Positions 52,934 to 62,015 of a stretch of DNA of 64,000 nt are shown piece by piece. Source of the DNA: Pseudomonas sp. DTU12.3 (GTDB lineage: Bacteria > Pseudomonadota > Gammaproteobacteria > Pseudomonadales > Pseudomonadaceae). A program made the translations under genes and the position numbers. Under the pieces are notes generated by a model. It had not been told where the DNA came from. It was given only the letters and a program-made list of their open reading frames with translations, and ran no database searches. The stretch covers positions 2,483,501 to 2,547,500 of the forward strand of contig NZ_CP027218.1 of the NCBI RefSeq assembly GCF_004124275.1. Direction: 5' to 3'. Position 1 is the first letter of the stretch. Each line of letters opens with the position of its first letter.

Positions 52934-53500
52934 ATGCTCATCAGGTCATTGACCCTGACACTCTTGCTGGCGATTGCCGGCCCCTTGTTCGCCGCTGACA
53001 ACGATTCGCCCATCGCCGGGGATATGGGCCGCGCCCGACCGCTGATCGTGATCGCCCAAAGCACGGTCGACCCCGTTTGGGTCAGCCTGAAAAAGTCGCT
53101 GGAAGACCCGGCGAATAAAAAAGGCGTCGTCGACCGCAACATCAAGGTCTACACCATCCTCAACATGTCCGGCCAACTCGACGGCAAGGACATGGGCCAG
53201 CAAGACACCATGGCGCTGCTGCGCTCGCTGAAGCTGGGTGCGGGGGCCTATCCGAAAGTGTTCCTGGTGGGCAAGGACGGCGAGACCAAACTCACGGCCT
53301 CGGGGGATGAGGCGAAGTCGGTTGATCTGAAGAAAATCTTCGACACCGTTGACGCATTGCCGGCAACCGAGAAGGACATTGCACCGCCGTCCGTGGCGAC
53401 TACACCTGCTGCTACCGAGCCGGCAGCGAAAGGCGCGAAAGGTGCCAAACCGAGCAAACTGGCAAAACCGGCCAAGCCACCGGAAATGCCGGATGACTGA
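52934..53500 (+). CDS. DUF4174-type exported protein
   Basis: A 188-residue protein with a signal peptide (MLIRSLTLTLLLAIAGPLFA, cut near residue 20). The mature N-terminal domain (MGRARPLIVIAQSTVDPVW, then VYTILNMSGQLD and VFLVGKDGETKL) has a thioredoxin-like outline consistent with DUF4174; it lacks a CxxC. The last 50 residues are alanine/lysine/proline-rich (AAKGAKGAKPSKLAKPAK) and probably disordered. The start is fixed by AAGGAG six bases upstream. Function unknown. Confidence 0.8.
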   Translation: MLIRSLTLTLLLAIAGPLFAADNDSPIAGDMGRARPLIVIAQSTVDPVWVSLKKSLEDPANKKGVVDRNIKVYTILNMSGQLDGKDMGQQDTMALLRSLKLGAGAYPKVFLVGKDGETKLTASGDEAKSVDLKKIFDTVDALPATEKDIAPPSVATTPAATEPAAKGAKGAKPSKLAKPAKPPEMPDD

Positions 53501-53528
53501 TTACACCGCCACTGAATAGGGTAGATCC

Positions 53529-53622
53529 CATGTGGGAGCGAGCCTGCTCGCGAAAGCAGCGTATCAGTCGGTGCATAAGCTGATGGGTACACCGCTTTCG
53601 CGAGCAGGCTCGCTCCCACATG
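53529..53622. repeat. inverted repeat, GTGGGAGCGAGCCTGCTCGCGAA family
   Basis: Arms CATGTGGGAGCGAGCCTG.../...CAGGCTCGCTCCCACATG, same family as 35712-35800. Confidence 0.9.
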
Positions 53623-53720
53623 TTTTGCGTTATCCAAAGCCGCTCGATACGTCCGGACTCCACTTACGGCTTGCGTCATAGAGGGAAAGACCAACGTCGA
53701 TAGCGTGAAAGAATCTAAAA

Positions 53721-53740
53721 AACTGTCAACTTTGACAGTT
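53721..53740. promoter_or_regulatory. 20-bp palindrome upstream of the FKBP gene
   Basis: AACTGTCAACTTTGACAGTT is two perfect nine-base arms around CT, about 90 bases before the FKBP start. It could be an operator or a hairpin; there is no T run, so it is unlikely to be a terminator. Confidence 0.5.
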
Positions 53741-53829
53741 CTTATCATCAGCCCACTAGTCAATCATTGAGCCGTAACGCAGCGATGCAGGCTGCTTCGA
53801 ATCTTTGATTTGCTGAATGGAGTTGAGAT

Positions 53830-54159
53830 ATGGGCGTTGACATTACGGTCTTGACACAAGGCGATGGAATCAGTTTTCCAAAGAATGGTGACACCGTTAC
53901 TGTTCATTACACCGGCAGGCTTTTGGATGGTAGCAAGTTTGACTCAAGCCTGGATCGAGGCAAGCCCTTCAAGTTCATTTTAGGTTCAGGGCATGTCATC
54001 AAAGGATGGGATGAAGGCGTTTCGCGCATGACGCTCGGAGAGAAAAGTGTACTGACAATTTCTCCGGATTTTGCTTATGGGGAGCTAGGGCATCTCCCTG
54101 TTATTCCAGCGAGATCAACGCTGAAATTTGAAATTGAACTGCTTGGGATTAACCGTTGA
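53830..54159 (+). CDS. FKBP12-like peptidyl-prolyl cis-trans isomerase
   Basis: This 109-residue single-domain FKBP has no signal peptide. It resembles eukaryotic FKBP12 more than the usual bacterial types: it begins MGV, and by eye over half its positions equal remembered human FKBP12. The whole ligand pocket is kept: Y27, F37, D38, R43, F47, F49, V56, I57, W60, Y83, H88, I92 and F100. It should catalyse proline isomerisation in the cytoplasm and might bind FK506 or rapamycin. My base count gives 47% GC against about 65% in a sample of the ampC gene beside it, so it looks acquired by transfer. GGAG precedes the ATG. It lies between an inverted repeat and a broken copy of the ampC end. Confidence 0.92.
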   Translation: MGVDITVLTQGDGISFPKNGDTVTVHYTGRLLDGSKFDSSLDRGKPFKFILGSGHVIKGWDEGVSRMTLGEKSVLTISPDFAYGELGHLPVIPARSTLKFEIELLGINR

Positions 54160-54191
54160 TTTGAAAAAGCAGTAACGAAATGGGCGACCCT

Positions 54192-54224
54192 TGTAGGAGC
54201 TGCCGAAGGCTGCGATCTTTTGAT
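54192..54224. repeat. single REP arm
   Basis: One arm only, TGTAGGAGCTGCCGAAGG...GATCTTTTGAT, directly against the broken ampC end, in the same relation as the arm next to intact ampC. Confidence 0.88.
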
Positions 54225-54226
54225 TA

Positions 54227-54362
54227 TCAGTCAGCAACAGCACCGAGGATTTCGTGAGCAATCTTCACCCGCTCTGAAATCAGGAAATTCTTGTTGGCCA
54301 TGATCACGATGCCAATGCCCCTGCTCGGCGCAACGCCCCATAAGTCCCGAAGCCACCGCTAG
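54227..54362 (-). pseudogene. broken second copy of the ampC 3' end
   Basis: On the minus strand this segment encodes the last 45 or so residues of a class C beta-lactamase. The final 29 codons read IGIVIMANKNF...ERVKIAHEILGAVAD then TGA; 23 of 29 match the intact gene beside it. A one-base deletion in the part matching TYVAFVPSKD breaks the frame, and similarity ends at 54362 where intact ampC continues. The left flank repeats the REP arm found next to the intact stop codon. It is therefore a diverged duplication or recombination remnant, not a working gene. Confidence 0.88.
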
Positions 54363-54377
54363 ATTAAACGTAGAAAC

Positions 54378-54464
54378 AAAAAGATCGCAGCCTGCGGCAG
54401 CTCCTACGTAACCGAGTGAAAACCCGATCCTGTAGGAGCTGCCGCAGGCTGCGATCTTTTGATT
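54378..54464. repeat. REP pair (inward type)
   Basis: Right-type arm AAGATCGCAGCCTGC...CTCCTAC (54378-54408) and left-type arm TGTAGGAG...GATCTTTTGATT (54431-54464) separate the broken ampC tail from intact ampC. Confidence 0.88.
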
Positions 54465-54465
54465 T

Positions 54466-55632
54466 TCAGTCAGCGATAGCGCTGAAAATTGTATGGGCGA
54501 TTTTTACTCGCTCAGGAATCGGAAAATTCTTGTTGGCCATGATCACGATGCCAATGTCCTTGCTCGGCACAAACGCCACGTAAGTGCCGAAACCACCGGT
54601 AGAGCCGGTCTTGTTGATCAACACGTTCTGCGGTTGCGGCTGCGGTGGATTCAGCCACTGCACCTTGTGCGCCTCCATGGCCATTTCCGTCGAGTTGCCG
54701 GCCAGCAAGCGGTCGAGGCTGATCGGGTAGCGATACATTTCCCAACCCAGGCCCTGGGTCATGTCGCCAACGGTGTAATAGCCGGTCTGGGTGTTGGCGA
54801 TGGTTTTTTGCAGGGTCGCTTCCAGCGTGCCCGGTTTCAGGTTGGCCTGAACATAGCGCAGCATGTCCACCGCGCTGGTTTTCACACCGTAGGCTTGCGA
54901 GTCGAGCGCGCCCGGTGTGACGCGCACCGGCGTGCCGTTCTTGTCATAGCCCTGCGCATACAGATTCATTTGTGCGGCGGGCACGCTGAGGTAGGTGTGG
55001 GCAAGGCCCAGTTTCGGCAGCAGGGTTTGCGTCATCGCCTGATCGAACGGCTGGCCGAGGCTTTTCGCCGCCAGATAACCGAACAAGCCAAGGCTTGGAT
55101 TGGAATATTGGCGATGGCTGCCCGCCGGATAAAGCGGTTTCCATTGTTGGAAATAGCCGAGCATCTTGTCGGACGAATCCGCGTCGTCGGGGAATTGCAG
55201 CGGCAAACCACCGGCGCTGTAGGTGCCCAGTTGCAACACACTGATGTTGTCGAAGGCGCTGCCTTTCAATTCAGGCCAGAGCTGGCTGGCTTTGGTCGAC
55301 AGGTCCAGTTTGCCTGTGGCCTGCGCGTAACCGGCGAGGGTGGCGGTGAAGGTTTTGCTCACCGAGCCAATTTCAAACAGGGTGTTTTCGCTGACCTTCT
55401 GCCCGGTGTCTTTTGCCGCGACGCCGTAGTTAAAGTAATGCGCCTGGCCGTTGATGGTCAGCGCCACGGTCAGGCCAGGAATGCCCTGTTGTTGCATCAC
55501 TGGCGCGACGGCGTCGTTGACCAGTGTTTGCAATTGCGCGTCGGTGGGTACGGCGGCCATGCACGAGGTCGCGCCGAAAAGCAGGCCGAAAGTGGCGCAC
55601 GAAATGACTTTGCTTGAATAGATGGATGACAT
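54466..55632 (-). CDS. ampC: class C beta-lactamase AmpC
   Basis: A 388-residue periplasmic serine beta-lactamase with a signal peptide (to about residue 27, TSCMA). The active-site motifs are SVSK (nucleophile serine and lysine), YSN in QYSNPSLG, and KTG in INKTGSTGGFG. The sequence follows the P. aeruginosa enzyme closely (TQGLGWEMYRYPISLDRLLAGNS). It hydrolyses cephalosporins and penicillins. The ATG at 55632 is the better start; a second one six codons upstream lacks a signal-peptide logic. It is divergent from ampR, the standard inducible arrangement in which muropeptides switch AmpR to activation. Confidence 0.96.
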   Translation of the reverse strand: MSSIYSSKVISCATFGLLFGATSCMAAVPTDAQLQTLVNDAVAPVMQQQGIPGLTVALTINGQAHYFNYGVAAKDTGQKVSENTLFEIGSVSKTFTATLAGYAQATGKLDLSTKASQLWPELKGSAFDNISVLQLGTYSAGGLPLQFPDDADSSDKMLGYFQQWKPLYPAGSHRQYSNPSLGLFGYLAAKSLGQPFDQAMTQTLLPKLGLAHTYLSVPAAQMNLYAQGYDKNGTPVRVTPGALDSQAYGVKTSAVDMLRYVQANLKPGTLEATLQKTIANTQTGYYTVGDMTQGLGWEMYRYPISLDRLLAGNSTEMAMEAHKVQWLNPPQPQPQNVLINKTGSTGGFGTYVAFVPSKDIGIVIMANKNFPIPERVKIAHTIFSAIAD

Positions 55633-55792
55633 GAATGAACCACTCTCCATGAGTGTTGATGGTGTTATCCCGCTACACTGCGGGCGATTTCTTCGTTGGG
55701 CAACTGATCAGCGCCGCCAATTTAGTCAGCGGGCCGCTAATCGACAAACGACGAAAACTCGCACGAGCCATTAGAAAAATTTGGGATTGGGC
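55633..55792. promoter_or_regulatory. ampC-ampR divergent promoter region
   Basis: The 160 bases between the two start codons must hold both promoters and the AmpR site. A likely core is the AT-containing stretch around 55716-55745 (CCAATTTAGTCAGCGGG), but I cannot define the LysR box with confidence. Confidence 0.6.
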
Positions 55793-56671
55793 ATGATTCG
55801 ACCGCAATTGCCGCTGAACGCACTGCGCGCCTTCGAAGCGTCGGCGCGCCATTTGAGCTTCACTCGCGCGGCCGTGGAGCTGTGCGTGACGCAGGCGGCG
55901 GTCAGCCATCAGGTCAAAAGCCTTGAGGCGCAACTCAACGTCACGCTGTTCAAACGCCTGCCCCGCGGGCTGATGCTGACCAGCGAAGGTGAAACCCTGC
56001 TGCCGGTGTTGAGCACTTCGTTCGACCACATCGCGCAGATTCTCGAACGTCTTGCCGGTGGCCAATATCGCGAGATGTTGACCGTCGGTGCAGTGGGTAC
56101 GTTCGCCGTGGGCTGGTTATTGCCGAGGCTGGCGGCCTTTCGGGCGAAACATCCGCTCATAGATTTGCGGCTGTCGACCAACAACAATCGCGTCGATGTG
56201 GCCGCTGAAGGCCTCGATTACGCAATTCGTTTCGGCGCCGGGGCGTGGCATGGCATCGAAGCCACACGCTTGCTTGATGCGCCGCTTTCGGTGTTGTGCG
56301 TGCCTGAAATCGCCCGGCAATTGCATGCGCCGGGGGATTTGTTGCAGCAGACCTTGCTGCGCTCCTATCGCACTGATGAGTGGCCGGAGTGGTTTCATGC
56401 GGCCGGGTTGGCAACGCAAGCGGCGCCACCGCAGAGCATCGTCTTCGACTCGTCGCTGGCGATGATGGAAGCGGCCTTGCAGGGCAGTGGGGTGGCTTTG
56501 GCGCCACCGCTGATGTTCGCCCGGCAACTGGCGGCGGATGCGATTCGCCAGCCGTTTGCGATCGAGATCACCACCGGCAGTTACTGGCTGACGCGGTTGC
56601 AATCGCGGCCGAAGACGGCGGCGATGAGTGCGTTCAAAAGCTGGCTGCTACACATGACGCAAACCCCGTAG
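55793..56671 (+). CDS. ampR: LysR-type regulator AmpR
   Basis: A 292-residue LysR regulator nearly superimposable on Pseudomonas AmpR: the helix-turn-helix region LNALRAFEASARHLSFTRAA...CVTQAAVSHQVKSLE (residues 8-50) and the effector-domain segments VGAVGTFAVGWLLPRL, DLRLSTNNNRVDVAAEGLDYAIRFG and SYWLTRLQSRPKTAA. It controls ampC in response to cell-wall fragments. The ATG at 55793 gives the family N-terminus (MIRPQLPLNAL); four extra codons upstream are unlikely. The stop codon is the TAG of the adjoining REP arm (CCGTAGGAG). Confidence 0.96.
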   Translation: MIRPQLPLNALRAFEASARHLSFTRAAVELCVTQAAVSHQVKSLEAQLNVTLFKRLPRGLMLTSEGETLLPVLSTSFDHIAQILERLAGGQYREMLTVGAVGTFAVGWLLPRLAAFRAKHPLIDLRLSTNNNRVDVAAEGLDYAIRFGAGAWHGIEATRLLDAPLSVLCVPEIARQLHAPGDLLQQTLLRSYRTDEWPEWFHAAGLATQAAPPQSIVFDSSLAMMEAALQGSGVALAPPLMFARQLAADAIRQPFAIEITTGSYWLTRLQSRPKTAAMSAFKSWLLHMTQTP

Positions 56672-56744
56672 GAGCTGCCGAAGGCTGCGATCTTTTGATC
56701 TTCAAAAAAAATCAAAAGATCGCAGCCTTCGGCAGCTCCTACAG
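56668..56744. repeat. REP pair (outward type), supplies the ampR stop codon
   Basis: Arms GTAGGAGCTGCCGAAGG.../...CCTTCGGCAGCTCCTAC around a run of As. The TAG at 56669-56671 ends ampR. Confidence 0.9.
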
Positions 56745-56758
56745 TTATCAGTGATACA

Positions 56759-58114
<1,356 letters not shown>

Positions 58115-58141
58115 TTAATTCGCAATCTTTAACAATGGACG

Positions 58142-59503
58142 TCAGGCGTGCTTTGGCGCGGCGTCGGCCACGGGTAATTCAGCAGCAGGTTTTGGTGTTG
58201 TGCGCGCGAAGAAGACAATGATCGCGGCGATGATCGAGGTCGCGGCCAGGCCATAGAGGCCGCCCTGAATCGAACCGGTGTGTTCTTCGAGCAGGCCAAA
58301 CGTGGTCGGCGCGACAAAGCCACCGAGGTTGCCCACCGAGTTGATCAGGGCAATCACCGCCGCAGCGATCCGGGCATCCAGGTACGCCTGCGGAATTGGC
58401 CAGAACAGCGACGAAGCGGATTTGAAACCCAGCGCGGCAAAACAGATGGCGACGAAGGCGAAGACCGCTCCGCCGGTGGTCGACATGAACATCCCCGCCG
58501 CCGCAATCAACAGTGCGGTCGCGACCCAGGCCTGCTGGTGTTTCCACTTGGCTGAGAACGAGGCGAAGGCGTACATGCCGATGATCGACAGCAGCCACGG
58601 AATCGAGTTGTACAGGCCGACCTGGAAGTCGCTCATCTCGCCCATTTTCTTGATGATGCTCGGCAGCCAGAAGGTCGCCGCGTAGATGGTCAGCTGGATG
58701 AAGAAGTAGATCAGGCAGAACAGAATGATCTGTCGATCCTTGAGCAGCTTGCCCATCGACGGCCGTATCGGTGTCGCGGCTTCACGCGCCTTCTGTTCGT
58801 CATCGATGGCGTTGACCAGTGCGTCCTGTTCGGCGCGGGTCAGCCATTTCGCATCATGGGGTTTGGCGTCGAGCCAGAACCAGACGAACACGCACAGGCC
58901 TACCGAAAACATCCCCTCGATAAAGTACATCCACTGCCAGCCGTGCAGACCCAGCCCGTTGATTTGCAGGAGCAGGCCGGACAGCGGACCCGAGATCAGC
59001 GATGCCACGGCCGAACCGCTGAGGAAGATTGCAATCGCTTTGCCGCGCTCGACGCCGGGCAACCAGCGCGTGAAGTAGTAGATCACCCCGGGAAAGAACC
59101 CGGCCTCGGCCACGCCGAGCAGAAAGCGCAACACGTAGAAGTGGGTTTCGTTCTGGATGAAGGCCATGCCGGCGGCGACCAGGCCCCAGGTGAGCATGAT
59201 CCGTGTCAGCCAGATTCGCGCGCCGACTTTCTGCAGGAGCATGTTGGAGGGGACTTCGAACAGCGCGTAACCGATGAAGAACAGACCGGCGCCGAAGCCG
59301 TAGGCGGCAGCACCAATACCCAGGTCGTGTTCCATGTGGGTGCGGACGAAACCGATGTTCACTCGGTCAATGTAATTGACGATAAACATGATCACGAAGA
59401 GCGGCAGGACGTGGCGTTTGACTTTCGAGATGGCCGAGGCGAGTGTCGAATCGACGCCCTCGTGCATCCCGGAGACGGAGGTTTTCACTTGGTTTTCTCC
59501 CAC
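58142..59503 (-). CDS. gudP: glucarate/galactarate MFS transporter
   Basis: A 453-residue inner-membrane transporter of the anion:cation symporter (ACS) family with 12 helices. Characteristic stretches are RVNIGFVRTHMEHDLGIGAAAYGFGAGLFFIGYALFEVPSNMLL, ending in GARIWLTRIMLTWG. It is the GudP/GarP type that imports hexarate sugars by proton symport. It precedes gudD and is divergent from a GntR regulator across 342 bases. Confidence 0.93.
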   Translation of the reverse strand: MGENQVKTSVSGMHEGVDSTLASAISKVKRHVLPLFVIMFIVNYIDRVNIGFVRTHMEHDLGIGAAAYGFGAGLFFIGYALFEVPSNMLLQKVGARIWLTRIMLTWGLVAAGMAFIQNETHFYVLRFLLGVAEAGFFPGVIYYFTRWLPGVERGKAIAIFLSGSAVASLISGPLSGLLLQINGLGLHGWQWMYFIEGMFSVGLCVFVWFWLDAKPHDAKWLTRAEQDALVNAIDDEQKAREAATPIRPSMGKLLKDRQIILFCLIYFFIQLTIYAATFWLPSIIKKMGEMSDFQVGLYNSIPWLLSIIGMYAFASFSAKWKHQQAWVATALLIAAAGMFMSTTGGAVFAFVAICFAALGFKSASSLFWPIPQAYLDARIAAAVIALINSVGNLGGFVAPTTFGLLEEHTGSIQGGLYGLAATSIIAAIIVFFARTTPKPAAELPVADAAPKHA

Positions 59504-59569
59504 TGATTATTTTTATGCGGGGCAAGGCAGGTGCTGCGTTGTTGATAGACATCATACAACCTGAATTTT

Positions 59570-59580
59570 TTGTCCTACAA
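59570..59580. promoter_or_regulatory. GntR-type operator candidate 1 (TTGTCCTACAA)
   Basis: An interrupted palindrome TTGT-N3-ACAA, 67 bases upstream of gudP. FadR/FCD regulators commonly bind such sites. A matching copy is at 59748-59758. Confidence 0.55.
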
Positions 59581-59747
59581 GTGGTAAGGGCCGAATAAAT
59601 ATTTATGAAAGCGCAGTTTTTTATGCTTTTGTGCGTAATAAGCCCGTGTTTGTTGATGGTTTGTTCGGGGGGGGCGTGTGCCGGCGCACAGGCTTTCATG
59701 GTTTTCTGAGACCGGATGATTGAATTGGTTGTTTCCGGTATTGAGTG

Positions 59748-59758
59748 TTGTCATACAA
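59748..59758. promoter_or_regulatory. GntR-type operator candidate 2 (TTGTCATACAA)
   Basis: The same TTGT-N3-ACAA pattern, 88 bases before the GntR-family start codon, so both divergent transcripts may be controlled by the regulator. A further half-like ATCATACAA is at 59552-59560. Confidence 0.55.
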
Positions 59759-59845
59759 GTAAAATGGCAATTCATCACTAAAATCAATCGGGCCCGGCGC
59801 CCGTGCGGTGCTACGATCCGCAGGCCACGATGACCGGAATCGACC

Positions 59846-60559
59846 ATGCAAGAAGACCTCGACGCCCCCGCCCGCAAACGCGCGCACAACCTCGCCCATG
59901 ACCTGGTGGAGAAGCTCACCCAGAGCATTCTGCTCGGCCAGCTGTCGCCCGGCGACAAGCTGCCGTCGGAGAACGCCATCGTTCAGGAACACGGGGTCAG
60001 CCGTACGGTGGTGCGCGAAGCGATCTCGAAATTGCAGGCGTCGGGGCTGGTCGAGACACGGCACGGCATCGGCACATTCGTGATCGAACGCGCAGCCGAG
60101 CAGGGTTTGCGTCTGAATGTCGACACGGCACTTGGCGTGCGCAGCATTCTGGAACTGCGCCTGGGGCTGGAAACCCAGGCGGCGGCATTGGCGGCGCAGC
60201 GTCGCAGCGAACAGCAACTGCTGCAGATGCGTCAGGCGCTGGACGACTATCAACGTCTGCTGGCCAACAACGACAGTTGCGTTGAAGCCGACAGGCGGTT
60301 TCATCTGCTGATCGCCGAGGCCACCGGCAACGTCTGCTTCAGCGAGATCATGCAGCACTTGGGCAGCGCGATGATTCCGCGTCACCGGCTCAACGCCGCC
60401 GAGCGTGGCGCGGCGGATCTGAGCAAGCTCGGGCAGTTGGCCAATCTCGAACACGAGGCGATTTTCAATGCGATCAAGCGTCAGGATGCCGACGCAGCGC
60501 GCGCGGCGATGTGGCTGCACCTGAGCAACAGCCGCGATCGCTTCAGTGCGCAGGGCTGA
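59846..60559 (+). CDS. GntR/FadR-family (FCD domain) regulator of the gud genes
   Basis: A 237-residue regulator with an N-terminal winged helix (LGQLSPGDKLPSENAIVQEHGVSRTVVREAISKLQASGLV, residues 31-70) and an FCD effector domain (from about 95; metal-ligand residues in DRRFH and in the EHEAIFNAI segment). FCD regulators usually sense organic acids, and this one is divergent from gudP-gudD, so glucarate or a breakdown product is a likely effector. The ATG at 59846 opens the standard N-terminus. Two palindromes in the shared intergenic region could be its sites. Confidence 0.92.
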   Translation: MQEDLDAPARKRAHNLAHDLVEKLTQSILLGQLSPGDKLPSENAIVQEHGVSRTVVREAISKLQASGLVETRHGIGTFVIERAAEQGLRLNVDTALGVRSILELRLGLETQAAALAAQRRSEQQLLQMRQALDDYQRLLANNDSCVEADRRFHLLIAEATGNVCFSEIMQHLGSAMIPRHRLNAAERGAADLSKLGQLANLEHEAIFNAIKRQDADAARAAMWLHLSNSRDRFSAQG

Positions 60560-60651
60560 TCGCCGCTGGTCTGTTCGATAGCACGCCGGACACCGGTGCG
60601 CTTCCAACCTGTACGGCCCGGGATTTCCGGACCTCCTTCGTGAGGTGTGTC

Positions 60652-60882
60652 ATGGCGAATGATTTGCTGTTTCAGGGTGGTGTTCTTCCCATCGACCCAA
60701 CCCGGCCAATGCCCGGTACTGATGAACCGACGCTGGCCGATCATGATTCACCGATGGGCATGCCTCCGGGGCGCGATCCGCTGAGCGACGCCGACCGGCC
60801 GGATGACTGGAAGGATCCGGGAGCGGACGAGGATGTGCCGCCGGCGGATGAGCCGACGCCGTTGTCGGATGATCGGCGCTGA
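60652..60882 (+). CDS. small acidic, proline-rich hypothetical protein (76 aa)
   Basis: This 76-residue protein is rich in aspartate, glutamate and proline (DEPTLADHDSPMGMPPGRD, DADRPDDWKDPGADEDVPP) with no hydrophobic core after residue 15, so it is probably disordered. The start is ATG at 60652 after GAGGTG; a longer frame upstream overlaps the GntR gene end. I believe similar small proteins are conserved in Pseudomonas but know no function. Confidence 0.65.
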   Translation: MANDLLFQGGVLPIDPTRPMPGTDEPTLADHDSPMGMPPGRDPLSDADRPDDWKDPGADEDVPPADEPTPLSDDRR

Positions 60883-60922
60883 GAGGGTACTGACTCGGGT
60901 TTAATGTTGTTTGTTCTGGCCT

Positions 60923-60989
60923 CTTCGCGAGCAAGCCCGCTCCCACATTTGAAATGCATTCCAATGTGGGAGCGGGCTTGCTCGCGAAG
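60923..60989. repeat. inverted repeat, GTGGGAGCGGGCTTGCTCGCGAA family (short spacer)
   Basis: Arms CTTCGCGAGCAAGCCCGC.../...GCGGGCTTGCTCGCGAAG with a spacer of about 18 bases, inward type. It lies before the convergent DMT exporter gene. Confidence 0.9.
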
Positions 60990-61018
60990 ACGGCATCAGC
61001 TTCAAATCAGATGTCCGA

Positions 61019-61915
61019 TCAGGCCACAGCCGCCCGAACAACCCCGATCCGCCGCTCCAGATTCAACGCCAACACACTGATCAGCACCACTGCCGACCCC
61101 GCCAGCACCATCAATGTCGGCCGCTCGCCCAACCCCACCGAAGCAATCCCCATTGCCGTCGGCGGTATCAAGTACAAGGTCATCGTCGCCCGGCTCAGAT
61201 CCACATGCTTGAGCACAAAACCCCACGCCAGATAAGCCAGCGCGCTAGGAAACACCCCGAGCGCCAACACCGCCCACTGCACCCGCAGCGGCGCGTGCAT
61301 GACCCTTTCGCCCAGCCCCGGCAAATAAATCAGCAGCAACAACGTCCCCGACCACACCGCGTAACACGCCAGACTGAACCCGTCATATCGCCGTGCATGA
61401 TGCTTTTGCAGGGCGAAATAGATGCTCCACGAAACCGCCGCCAGCAGGATCAGCAGGGCATGCGTGTCAATATCGCCCAAGCCCTTGTCGCCGCTGACCA
61501 CAATCACCACGCCGACGAACCCGAGCAACACACAACCCCAACGCCAGACGCTGACGTGGTCCTTGAACAGGAACCGCGCGAGCAGCGTGCTGAACAGCGG
61601 ACTCGATTGCGCCAGCACACTCGAGGCACCGGCACTGACACTCTGCTGGCCGATGTTCAGCGCCACGTGATGCAGGCTGACGGCGAAGAAACCCAAGGCC
61701 AGCAGCAACGGCATATCGCGCAGTTGCGGCAGGCGAATGCCCTTGAATACGGCCAACACGGCCATCAACAGCGACGCCAGAAGAAAGCGCAACAGCGCCA
61801 GATGCCCGGGGTCGTAGGCTTGCAGGCCGAGGTGAATACCGGTCGGCGAATACGCCCAGCAGGCGACGACGAACGCCATCGCCAGGATGATTTTGAACAG
61901 AGAAGTGGACGGCAT
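61019..61915 (-). CDS. DMT superfamily (EamA) exporter
   Basis: A 298-residue inner-membrane protein with ten helices forming two EamA repeats; visible helices include LFKIILAMAFVVACWAYSPTG at the start, ALLRFLLASLLMAVLAVF and VFPSALAYLAWGFVLKHV. EamA proteins export amino acids or other metabolites. The ATG at 61915 opens the usual N-terminus; the longer frame crosses the promoter region. It is divergent from a LysR gene, with 100 bases between the starts, and is probably its target. Confidence 0.88.
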   Translation of the reverse strand: MPSTSLFKIILAMAFVVACWAYSPTGIHLGLQAYDPGHLALLRFLLASLLMAVLAVFKGIRLPQLRDMPLLLALGFFAVSLHHVALNIGQQSVSAGASSVLAQSSPLFSTLLARFLFKDHVSVWRWGCVLLGFVGVVIVVSGDKGLGDIDTHALLILLAAVSWSIYFALQKHHARRYDGFSLACYAVWSGTLLLLIYLPGLGERVMHAPLRVQWAVLALGVFPSALAYLAWGFVLKHVDLSRATMTLYLIPPTAMGIASVGLGERPTLMVLAGSAVVLISVLALNLERRIGVVRAAVA

Positions 61916-62015
61916 GATCGCGCTACCAGAAGGGTGATGCGCCGAGTATCCGGGCGCGCAATCATTCGCCACAACTGACTTATACTGCGCTGAATGTTCA
62001 CTCAGAGTGATGGGT

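Larger units (their letters stand above)
53501..53829. other. intergenic region upstream of the FKBP gene
   Basis: No gene is supported. It contains an inverted repeat (53529-53622) and, from about 53640, AT-richer sequence with a 20-base palindrome (53721-53740) and the FKBP leader with TGGAG before the start. Confidence 0.6.
59504..59845. other. gudP-gntR divergent intergenic region
   Basis: No gene is supported. This region carries the promoters of gudP and the GntR gene and two matching operator-like sites (59570-59580 and 59748-59758), plus AT-rich stretches such as GAATAAATATTTATGAAAG (59593-59611). Confidence 0.7.
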
